This document shows, piece after piece, positions 1-7,000 of a stretch of DNA of 13,185 nucleotides. The stretch's first letter is position 1, and each line of letters starts with the position of its first letter. The stretch lies in NCBI GenBank assembly GCA_963590415.1, contig CAVAPB010000030.1:1-13185 (forward strand), written 5' to 3'. The notes beneath the pieces were generated by a model that saw only the letters and a program-made list of their open reading frames with translations, made no database searches and was not told the DNA's origin. The stretch comes from Fimenecus sp963590415. GTDB taxonomy: Bacteria > Bacillota > Clostridia > Oscillospirales > Acutalibacteraceae. Made by a program: the position numbers and the translations under genes.

Positions 1-165
1 AGAACCAAGCCTTCCTCTGACGAGGAAGGTGGCACGCCGTAGGCGTGACGGAAGGAGAGAGGCAATAAATATGAAATTCTCGGTATCTCTCCCTCAGTCA
101 TTTTTCAGAAGAAAAATGACAGCTCCCTCGTCAGAGGGAGCCTATGTTGCCCGTCAGAGGGAGCC
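1..165. mobile_element. MITE-like palindromic repeat element (possibly continuing left of the window)
   Basis: A non-coding string of perfect hairpins. There is an 8-bp stem at 10-17/22-29 with loop TGAC, a 6-bp stem at 33-38/42-47, a 10-bp stem at 97-106/111-120, and an 8-bp stem at 122-129/134-141 with loop GTCA. The first and last hairpins are inverted copies of each other, sharing the core CCTCTGACGAGG, so they look like terminal inverted repeats. A 13-bp direct repeat, GTCAGAGGGAGCC, occurs at 130-142 and again at 153-165, as if a right end had been partly duplicated. No transposase is present. This organisation fits a non-autonomous miniature element or interspersed repeat. The call rests on structure alone, and copy number elsewhere in the genome cannot be seen here. 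Confidence 0.6.
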
Positions 166-196
166 GGTATTTGCCTCTTCATCGTTAAAATGCAAT

Positions 197-595
197 TCAA
201 TTTTCAACCAACGAACGGGCGTATTCCGAAAGCTCTTCACATTGACCGTCCGATACCTTATACCCCGTGCCGTTGATTGACACATAGGGCGAAAGCACGG
301 ATACGGAAATCATTTCTCCGTCCGTGAGCTGCGCTTCGAATGTCACGGTTTGCCCGTCGAGATTGCCGTATTCCTTGTATTTTCCGTGTGTTTTAAGCGA
401 CGAAATAACCTGTGCAAAGGCTTCTGTGTCGGTTATCGGAACCTCGGTTCCGTCGGGCTTGAATGTTACACGGGCGGAAACAATGCTGTCCGCAGTCAGG
501 TCTTTATACGGCTTTTTCAGAAGTGATAAAACAACCGAAACGATTGCGATAACAATGACCGCCGAAACAAGAATTACCGTGATTTTCTTTTTCAT
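197..595 (-). CDS. Small membrane-anchored protein of unknown function
   Basis: I do not recognise this 132-residue protein. It starts with MKKK followed by a hydrophobic segment at about residues 5-26, then a soluble domain of about 105 residues. There is no lipobox cysteine, so it is probably an N-terminally anchored or signal-peptide protein with its domain outside the cytoplasm. The domain has alternating beta-like stretches and several acidic residues but no catalytic motif I can name. It starts 5 bp after the stop codon of the upstream yhhN-like gene and is very likely co-transcribed with it. The sequence AAAAGG lies only 1 nt before the ATG, an unusually tight Shine-Dalgarno, so translation may rely on coupling to the upstream gene. 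No inward methionine offers a better start. Confidence 0.7.
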   Translation of the reverse strand: MKKKITVILVSAVIVIAIVSVVLSLLKKPYKDLTADSIVSARVTFKPDGTEVPITDTEAFAQVISSLKTHGKYKEYGNLDGQTVTFEAQLTDGEMISVSVLSPYVSINGTGYKVSDGQCEELSEYARSLVEN

Positions 596-600
596 ACCTT

Positions 601-1311
601 TTATTTAATAAACAAAAGGCTTGTCGCAAGGAGAACCTGTGCGAGATAATAGGTTACGATGTAGAAAATTTTAAGCGGCTTGCTTTTGTTATCGCCGCCG
701 AACATAAACACCGCAAGCGACGAGTCGGAAAGAACGAAGCACAATGCGCCGATAATCAGCGTAATCACTATTGCGGGAGCGTTGGCAGACGGCTGTGAGC
801 AAAGATATATGCCGAGCCGCAGTGCGGTAACAAGCATAAGGGTTATCGCCGCCGCATACAGGAAAACGGGGAAAGCAAGCTTGCCGAGCTTTAGTTTTCT
901 TAACTTTGCAAAGATGCACGCAGGGATAAGTATTATTGCAACGATAATAAATGTCTGCACGCTGAACACATTGAAATCGGGGCTTGCCTGCGAAAATGCG
1001 ATAATGAACAGGACATGTCCGAAAAAGAACGATACGCCGCCGAGTATGTTGATATAAACGGGTGCGATTATGTGTATTAAAAGGTCGCCCAATACGCCGA
1101 AAATAAGACCGCTCAACAACAGCTTCATATACATTGAATTGTTGCCCGAATAGCTGATACAGCACACTGCGCAGATTATGAACAGCGCCGAGCAGATCAT
1201 TTTCATCTGCAAGGATTTGAATGTCCTTTGCGGCCACGAGTATTTCAAAAACAGGGGAACAAACACAAATTCCAACAGAACCGCGATCGAATAGATAATT
1301 ATTTCTGCCAT
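601..1311 (-). CDS. YhhN/TMEM86 (lysoplasmalogenase)-family integral membrane protein
   Basis: This 236-residue, strongly hydrophobic protein has about eight predicted membrane segments. Conserved YhhN-family signatures appear in order: a G-rich segment ending GDLL (about 68-78), FFFGH (95-99), a late LSD motif (194-196) and YYLAQ (221-225). Characterised family members hydrolyse the vinyl-ether bond of lysoplasmalogen in membranes. Many anaerobic clostridia make plasmalogens, so that role is plausible, but activity is inferred only from family. I choose the ATG at 1309-1311 rather than the GTG at 1318-1320, because the GGGTGG stretch overlapping the GTG codons makes a good ribosome site 5 nt before the ATG. 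A promoter with TTGACA and TATCAT boxes lies just upstream. The next gene follows after 5 bp, suggesting an operon. Confidence 0.8.
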   Translation of the reverse strand: MAEIIIYSIAVLLEFVFVPLFLKYSWPQRTFKSLQMKMICSALFIICAVCCISYSGNNSMYMKLLLSGLIFGVLGDLLIHIIAPVYINILGGVSFFFGHVLFIIAFSQASPDFNVFSVQTFIIVAIILIPACIFAKLRKLKLGKLAFPVFLYAAAITLMLVTALRLGIYLCSQPSANAPAIVITLIIGALCFVLSDSSLAVFMFGGDNKSKPLKIFYIVTYYLAQVLLATSLLFIK

Positions 1312-1333
1312 AAGCACCACCCTTTTATATGTA

Positions 1334-1362
1334 ATGATATTAGCATTTCAAAAAAATGTCAA
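1334..1362 (-). promoter_or_regulatory. Sigma-A-type promoter of the yhhN-like gene
   Basis: On the minus strand, a perfect -35 TTGACA (1357-1362) is followed by a 17-bp spacer and -10 TATCAT (1334-1339). The predicted start of transcription is near 1327, leaving a short leader to the ATG at 1311. The -35 box sits in the T-rich tail of the upstream gene's terminator. Confidence 0.75.
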
Positions 1363-1365
1363 CAA

Positions 1366-1401
1366 AAAACCTGCCGAAGAGAATTTTCTTCGACAGGTTT
1401 T
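1366..1401 (-). terminator. Intrinsic terminator of the XRE regulator gene
   Basis: A 15-bp stem with one mismatch (arms 1366-1380 and 1387-1401, 6-nt loop). On the minus strand it is followed immediately by a T-rich run (TTTTTTGTTG). It lies 20 bp past the regulator stop codon and insulates the yhhN-like gene from the cassette. Confidence 0.8.
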
Positions 1402-1421
1402 CTATTGTTTGTTGAATTAAA

Positions 1422-1736
1422 TCAATCGGAACCTTTCAACCTTTTGGCAAAATCATTCAGCATTTTTATGTCGGCAGAGGACAAGTCCTTTATATTATTG
1501 CACAATTCCAAATATTCCAAAGAGGCTGTTTTATCTTCGTCGAAAAATTCGGCGGGGGTAATATTGAAGCTGTCGCAAATATTCAGAAATAATTGCATAG
1601 ACGGCAATGCTCTGCCTGATGTGATGGATTGGATATATCCCTTGCTCTTGGCTAAGTTCATACTCAACTCATATTCGGACATATTTCTCTCTTTTAAGAG
1701 CATTGAAATTCTGTTTTGTATAAATTCTGCGTCCAT
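1422..1736 (-). CDS. XRE/Cro-CI-family helix-turn-helix regulator, probable controller of the adjacent methyltransferase-nuclease operon
   Basis: This 104-residue protein has an N-terminal HTH_3/XRE domain at about residues 7-62. It shows the typical pattern of helix, turn and recognition helix (MSEYELSMNLAKSKGYIQSI) followed by GRALPSMQLFLNIC and the AEFF tail common in Firmicute XRE proteins. A helical C-terminal region (about 70-104) may serve dimerisation. The start is well supported: GAGGTG lies 5-6 nt before the ATG at 1734-1736. The gene diverges from the methyltransferase operon. The 136 bp between the two starts carries paired inverted repeats fitting an XRE dimer, so autoregulation and control of the operon are likely, as with the C proteins of type II restriction systems. 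This role is inferred from position, and no specific C-protein relationship is shown. I could not pick a convincing promoter for this gene. Confidence 0.85.
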   Translation of the reverse strand: MDAEFIQNRISMLLKERNMSEYELSMNLAKSKGYIQSITSGRALPSMQLFLNICDSFNITPAEFFDEDKTASLEYLELCNNIKDLSSADIKMLNDFAKRLKGSD

Positions 1737-1762
1737 TATTACACCTCACTATAATAGGATAC

Positions 1763-1777
1763 ACTAATTTAATTAGT
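1763..1777. promoter_or_regulatory. Operator 1 (ACTAATTTAATTAGT), regulator side
   Basis: A perfect odd-length palindrome (arms ACTAATT and AATTAGT around a central T), 26 bp upstream of the XRE start codon. It matches operator 2 at 1816-1830 at 13 of 15 positions. Its position suggests autoregulation of the XRE gene. Binding is inferred. Confidence 0.6.
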
Positions 1778-1788
1778 AATATTACTAA
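1773..1788. promoter_or_regulatory. Perfect 16-bp palindrome TTAGTAATATTACTAA overlapping operator 1
   Basis: The sequence equals its own reverse complement. It shares the TTAGT half-site (1773-1777) with operator 1 and adds another ACTAA half-site at 1784-1788. Its centre is 10.5 bp from that of operator 1, one helical turn. It could be an auxiliary or alternative binding register for the XRE protein. Confidence 0.5.
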
Positions 1789-1806
1789 CCAAATTACCTA
1801 TTATTC

Positions 1807-1835
1807 TTGATTTATACTAATTAAAATAGTATAAT
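1807..1835 (+). promoter_or_regulatory. Promoter of the methyltransferase-nuclease operon, with operator 2 in its spacer
   Basis: The -35 TTGATT (1807-1812), a 17-bp spacer and a consensus -10 TATAAT (1830-1835) form a strong sigma-A-type promoter, with transcription starting near 1842. The inverted repeat TATACTA...TAGTATA (1813-1819/1827-1833) contains operator 2, ACTAATTAAAATAGT (1816-1830). It fills the spacer and overlaps the -10 box, so a bound repressor should block RNA polymerase directly. Confidence 0.75.
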
Positions 1836-1872
1836 CGAAGAAACATTGTTACTATAATGGGTGGTGTGCGCT

Positions 1873-2931
1873 ATGGCAGGTAACGGAGATTTGCGAAATG
1901 CCAATAAAGCAAAAAAGGATGAGTTTTATACTCAACTGTATGATATTGAATGTGAATTAAAGTATTATAAAAAACAATTCAGAGGGAAAACGGTGTTTTG
2001 CAACTGCGATGACCCATTTGAAAGTAATTTTTTCAAATACTTCGCATTGAATTTTAATTGGTTGGGACTGAAAAAGCTTATTGCAACCTGCTATGACGGG
2101 TCGCCTATACAAAGTGAACAGATTAGCCTTTTTGATGTCGGAACGGTTGACAATAAAGAGGATAAAAAGGCATATAAAATTGAAATAACAGAAGTTGACG
2201 ATTACAACGGAGACGGGACAGTCGATTTATCTGATGTAGAATACTTGATTAAGAACAAGAAAAATGTACTTACTATGTTAAAGGAAAACGGAGATTTCAG
2301 AAGCAAAGAGTGCGTAGAGATTTTACAAGAAGCCGACATAGTTGTTACAAATCCGCCCTTTTCATTGTTTAGAGAATATGTAAATTTGCTTGAGGAATAT
2401 AAAAAGAAATATTTAATAATAGGAAATGTTAATGCAATTTCATATAAAGAAATTTTCACATTGATAAAACATGAAAAACTTTGGTTGGGCGCTTCTATCC
2501 ATTCGGGAGATAGGGAGTTTCGTGTACCGAACAATTATCCGTTAAATGCGGCAGGAAGTAGAGTTGACGAAAAAGGAAATAAGTTTATTCGGGTGAAAGG
2601 TGTTCGGTGGTTTACTAATCTTGATTATAAAGAGCGACATGAAGATTTGGAATTGTATAAGAAATACAATTCTAAAGACTATCCAAAATACGATAATTAT
2701 GAGGCAATAAATATTGATAAGACAGCAGACATCCCCGAAGATTATTATGAACCTATGGGTGTGCCGATAACTTTTTTGGATAAGTATAATCCCGAACAGT
2801 TTGAAATTATTGACGGTATTGGAAGATATAGTATGTTAACTGGACCAACACCGGAAACTAAAGGTACATATCTAACTAAAATAAACGGAACACCGAAATA
2901 TGCACGAGTAATCATAAGGAGGAAAGTATGA
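1873..2931 (+). CDS. EcoRI-family adenine-specific (N6) DNA methyltransferase
   Basis: A 352-residue protein of the M.EcoRI family (Pfam 'EcoRI methylase'). It transfers methyl from S-adenosylmethionine to adenine N6 in a specific DNA site. Visible family features in order: NANKAKKDEFYTQL (about 9-22), CNCDDPFESNFFKYF (43-57), an EF-hand-like loop DYNGDGTVDLSD (110-121), the NPPF catalytic motif (160-163) followed by SLFREY, IIGNVNAISYKE (about 183-194) and VRWFTNLD near 245. The ATG at 1873 is preferred to the GTG at 1861 because GGGTGGTG lies 6 nt before it. Its TGA overlaps the next gene's ATG by 4 bp, so the two are translationally coupled. It is A+T-richer than the flanking genes, suggesting transfer. 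The GAATTC specificity of M.EcoRI cannot be assumed, and no EcoRI-like nuclease accompanies it. Confidence 0.9.
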   Translation: MAGNGDLRNANKAKKDEFYTQLYDIECELKYYKKQFRGKTVFCNCDDPFESNFFKYFALNFNWLGLKKLIATCYDGSPIQSEQISLFDVGTVDNKEDKKAYKIEITEVDDYNGDGTVDLSDVEYLIKNKKNVLTMLKENGDFRSKECVEILQEADIVVTNPPFSLFREYVNLLEEYKKKYLIIGNVNAISYKEIFTLIKHEKLWLGASIHSGDREFRVPNNYPLNAAGSRVDEKGNKFIRVKGVRWFTNLDYKERHEDLELYKKYNSKDYPKYDNYEAINIDKTADIPEDYYEPMGVPITFLDKYNPEQFEIIDGIGRYSMLTGPTPETKGTYLTKINGTPKYARVIIRRKV

Positions 2932-4010
2932 ATATAGAATTAAAAGAAATACAAATTCGTGATTTGGTGGACGGTTACGAGAACAATCAGGATGAGGGCG
3001 TTTACGGCTACGGCGGCAAACTTAACATTCGCCCAAAGTATCAAAGGGAATTTGTATACGGAGAAAAGGAGCAAAAGGCTGTTATCAACTCTGTTTTTCA
3101 TGGATTTCCGTTGAATGTTATGTATTGGGTAAAAAAGTCTGACGGAACATTTGAGGTGCTTGACGGACAGCAGAGAACCTTGTCAATTTGCAGTTATGTC
3201 GACGGGGATTTTTCTTTTGAACAAAAGGGATTTTGGAATCTGACAAGCGATAAGAGACAGGAGTTTTTGGATTATAAGCTTTTGGTTTATCAGTGCGAGG
3301 GTACCGAAAGCGAAATCTTGGATTGGTTTAAGGTAATAAATATAGCGGGATTGAAATTAACCGACCAAGAAATGAGGAATGCCGTTTATACCGGCGAATG
3401 GTTGACAGACGCCAAAAGATATTTTTCAAAAAACGGGTGTATAGCGGCTAAAATCGGGGACGGTTATGTTAAAGGCGAGGCGAACAGGCAGGCTTTGCTT
3501 GAACTTGCGTTGAAGTGGATAAGCAACGGGGATGTTGAAAACTATATGGCAAAACACCAACACGACCCAAATGCCAACGAATTAAAGCAGTATTACAGAA
3601 GTGTTATTGATTGGGTATCAATGACCTTTGTTACTAAGTATAAGCAAATGACTTCGGTGAATTGGGGCGAGTTGTATGACAGGTTCAAGGATGAAGTGAT
3701 TGATACAAACTCTTTAGATAAAAGAATTAAAGACTTGATGATTGACGATGATGTAACGAATAAAACGGGAATATTCAATTATGTGCTCACGGGAGATGAG
3801 CGCAAGCTTAATATACGGTCTTTTACCGATAAACAAAAACAGGCTCAATACATAAAACAAAACGGTATCTGTGTTAAATGCCGTAAGCACTTTGAAATCG
3901 GCGATATGGAAGGCGACCATATAATAGCGTGGTCGCAAGGAGGGCACACAACGCCGGATAATTTACAAATGCTTTGCAAAAAATGTAATAACACAAAGAG
4001 TGACATATAA
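2928..4010 (+). CDS. DUF262-HNH fusion nuclease, candidate restriction effector
   Basis: A 360-residue two-domain protein. The N-terminal DUF262 (GmrSD/ParB-like) domain shows IRPKYQREFVY (34-44) and the hallmark LDGQQR (78-83). The middle (about 120-290) is largely helical. The C-terminal HNH domain (about 300-360) has C315-x2-C318, DHI (330-332), N345 and C350-x2-C353-N, i.e. a probable zinc-stapled beta-beta-alpha-metal fold. DUF262 proteins include the restriction enzymes GmrSD and SspE, where DGQQR serves nucleotide handling or modification sensing and a DUF1524 HNH-like domain cuts DNA. Here a classic HNH domain takes the DUF1524 place. A strong AAGGAGG precedes the ATG, and the start overlaps the methyltransferase stop. 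This pairing suggests a restriction partner blocked or steered by adenine methylation. The cleavage role is inferred; the domain calls are firm. Confidence 0.88.
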   Translation: MNIELKEIQIRDLVDGYENNQDEGVYGYGGKLNIRPKYQREFVYGEKEQKAVINSVFHGFPLNVMYWVKKSDGTFEVLDGQQRTLSICSYVDGDFSFEQKGFWNLTSDKRQEFLDYKLLVYQCEGTESEILDWFKVINIAGLKLTDQEMRNAVYTGEWLTDAKRYFSKNGCIAAKIGDGYVKGEANRQALLELALKWISNGDVENYMAKHQHDPNANELKQYYRSVIDWVSMTFVTKYKQMTSVNWGELYDRFKDEVIDTNSLDKRIKDLMIDDDVTNKTGIFNYVLTGDERKLNIRSFTDKQKQAQYIKQNGICVKCRKHFEIGDMEGDHIIAWSQGGHTTPDNLQMLCKKCNNTKSDI

Positions 4011-4013
4011 CAA

Positions 4014-4049
4014 AACTCCCTACCAAAGATTTTTCCTTGGTAGGGAGTT
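4014..4049. terminator. Bidirectional terminator between the nuclease and nifJ
   Basis: A perfect 13-bp stem (4014-4026/4037-4049) with a 10-nt loop. It is followed by GTTATTTATT on the plus strand and by TTTTG on the minus strand. It lies between two converging genes, 3 bp after the nuclease stop and 22 bp beyond the nifJ stop, and can serve both. Confidence 0.85.
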
Positions 4050-4071
4050 GTTATTTATTGACTTGTATCAA

Positions 4072-7000
4072 TCAGTCTTCTTTGGGAGCGTAGAGGTCTT
4101 TAAGGCGAAGAAGATGGTCATATCTTGCCTTAGCGTTCTCCTCAGCCTTTGTGAAGAGCTGCTCGGCTCTTTCGGGGAACGAGCGTGTAAGCGATGAGTA
4201 ACGGGCTTCGTTCATGATGAAGTCGCGGTAGCTTGTTGCGCCCTCCTTGGAGTCGATTGTGAAGGGGTTCTTGCCCTCTGCCTTGAGTGCGGGGTTGTAA
4301 CGGAACATATTCCAGTAACCGCAGTCAACAGCCTTCTTCATTTCAGCCTGACAGTTTGTCATACCGCCCTTAATCGAGTGCATTTCGCAGGGAGCGTATG
4401 CAATAACGATTGACGGACCGTGGTAAGCTTCTGCTTCGGTAAGAGCCTTGATAGTCTGGTTCTGGTCTGCGCCCATAGCAATCTGAGCAACATATACATA
4501 GCCGTAGCTCATTGCAATCTCTGCAAGGCTCTTCTTGGCAACTGCCTTACCTGCCGCAGCGAACTGTGCAACCTGACCGATGTTGGAAGCCTTTGAAGCC
4601 TGTCCGCCTGTGTTCGAGTAAACCTCGGTATCGAATACCATAATGTTTACATCTTCGCCGGAAGCGAGAACATGGTCAACGCCGCCGAAGCCGATATCAT
4701 ATGCCCAGCCGTCGCCGCCGAATATCCATACGGACTTCTTGGAAAGGTATTCCTTGTTTTCGAGAATATCCTTTGTTGCTTCGCACTTGCTGCTGTCGAT
4801 TGTCTCAAGAGCCGCAACGAGCTTGTCAGTAGCAGCTGCGTTGGCAGCGCTGTCGTTTACAGTGTCGAGATATTCGTTGCAAGCAGCCTTTACTTCCTCG
4901 GAAGCCTTATCGGAAGCTGCTATCTTCTGTACCTTTTCGATCAGACGGTTGCGGATAGCGTTCTGACCGAGATACATACCGTAGCCGTGCTCTGCGTTAT
5001 CCTCGAAGAGGGAGTTAGCCCAAGCCGGTCCGTGACCTGCCTTGTTTACGGTGTAGGGTGATGTAGCTGCCGGGCCGCCCCAAATTGACGAACAGCCTGT
5101 TGCGTTTGAAATGTACATTCTGTCGCCGAAGAGCTGTGTGATAAGTCTTGCATAAGATGTTTCGGCACATCCTGCGCAAGAGCCTGAGAATTCAAGAAGC
5201 GGAGTCTTGAACTGGCTGCCCATAACGGTGTTGTTTGCAAGGTCGTCCTTAACGGAAACATTTGCTACCATATAGTCGAATGCAGCCTGCTTTTCGTCCT
5301 GAGACTCTCTTGAAACCATTTTAAGTGAATTTGTCGGACATACGCCTATGCAGACGCCGCAGCCCATACAGTCGAGCGGAGATACTGCCATGGTGTATTT
5401 ATAAACGCCCTTGCCCTTGCCCTTCTTTTCAACGAGAGTTGCGCAAGCGGGAGCGTTTGCAGCCTCTGCCTCATCAAGAGCGTAGGGACGGATTGTAGCG
5501 TGAGGACAAACATATGCGCACTTGTTACACTGAGCACAGGTTGCGCCGTCCCACTCGGGTACGGAAACCGCAACGCCGCGCTTTTCGTAAGCGGAAGCGC
5601 CCTGCTGGAATGTACCGTCAACATAATCGGTAAATGCGGAAACGGGGAGAGAGTCGCCGTCCATCTTGCCGACGGGCTTCATGATGGTGTCAACCATCTT
5701 AACAAGCTTCTCCTTGCCCTCGCTCTTAACAGCCTCTGTGCTGTCAACAGCGTCAGCCCACTCTGCGGGTACATTTACCTGAACATAAGCCGTTGCGCCT
5801 GCGTCAATAGCTTTTTCGTTCATTTCAACAATTTCTTTACCCTTCTTCATGAACTTCTGAGCTTTTTCCTTCATATAGCCGATAGCCTCTTCCTCGGGAA
5901 GAACCTTTGAAAGTGAGAAGAATGCCGACTGAAGAACGGTATTTGTTCTCTTGCCGAGGCCTATCTTCTGAGCGAGGTCGATAGCGTTTACGGTGTAAAG
6001 CTTGATGTTGTTCTTAGCAATGTAACGCTTTGTCTCTGCGTTGAGCTTTTCAGCAAGCTCTGCTTCGTCCCACTGGCAGTTGATAAGGAATACGCCGCCG
6101 GGCTTAACATCCTGAACCATCTTGTAGCCCTTTTCGATGTAAGACGGGTTGTGGCACGCAACGAAGTCAGCCTTGTTTATGTAGTATGAGCTCTTTATGG
6201 GCTTGTCGCCGAAACGAAGGTGGGAGATTGTGATACCGCCCGTCTTCTTCGAGTCATACTGGAAGTAAGCCTGAACATATTTGTCGGTATGGTCACCGAT
6301 AATCTTGATTGAGTCTTTGTTTGCACCGACTGTACCGTCGCCGCCGAGACCCCAGAACTTGCACTCGATTGTGCCCTCGGGAGCGGTGATGGGAGCGGGC
6401 TTCTCCTCAAGTGAAAGATGAGTAACATCATCGTTGATGCCGATTGTGAATGCTCTTGAGGGAGTTTCCGCATTGAGGTGTTCATATACCGCAAAGATGC
6501 TTGCAGGGGGTGTGTCCTTAGAACCGAGGCCGTATCTGCCGCCGCAAACCTTAATGCCGTCTCTGCCCTGCTCGTTGAGAGCCGCGATAACATCAAGGAA
6601 GAGGGGCTCGCCGATTGAGCCGGGTTCCTTTGTTCTGTCAAGAACGGCAAGCTTCTTAGCCGTTGCAGGGATAGCGTCAACGAAAGCCTTTGTTGAGAAC
6701 GGTCTGTAAAGACGAACCTTTACGATACCTACCTTTTCGCCCTTGGCAAGAAGATAGTCGATAACCTCTTCAGCAACATCGCAGACAGAGCCCATGGCAA
6801 CGATAACTCTCTCGGCGTCGGGTGCGCCGTAGTAGTTGAAGAGCTTGTAGTCTGTGCCGAGCTTTGCGTTTACCTTGTTCATATATTCCTCAACGATGCC
6901 CGGAACAGCCTCATAATAGCTGTTGCAAGCCTCTCTGTGCTGGAAGAATATATCGCCGTTTTCGTGAGAGCCTCTCATAACGGGTCTCTCGGGGTTAAGA

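Noticed and set aside
29..280. 83-codon frame within the left repeat
   Set aside because: It reads through perfect hairpins and into the antisense of the small membrane-protein gene, with no protein-like pattern.
1422..1736. Antitoxin of a toxin-antitoxin pair
   Set aside because: No toxin-like partner is adjacent. The operators and divergent layout fit control of the methyltransferase-nuclease operon better.
2928..4010. A true GmrSD-type or SspE enzyme
   Set aside because: The C-terminal domain is a classic zinc-type HNH, not DUF1524. There is no phosphorothioation gene set and no sign of a hydroxymethylcytosine link, so only the DUF262 half is shared.
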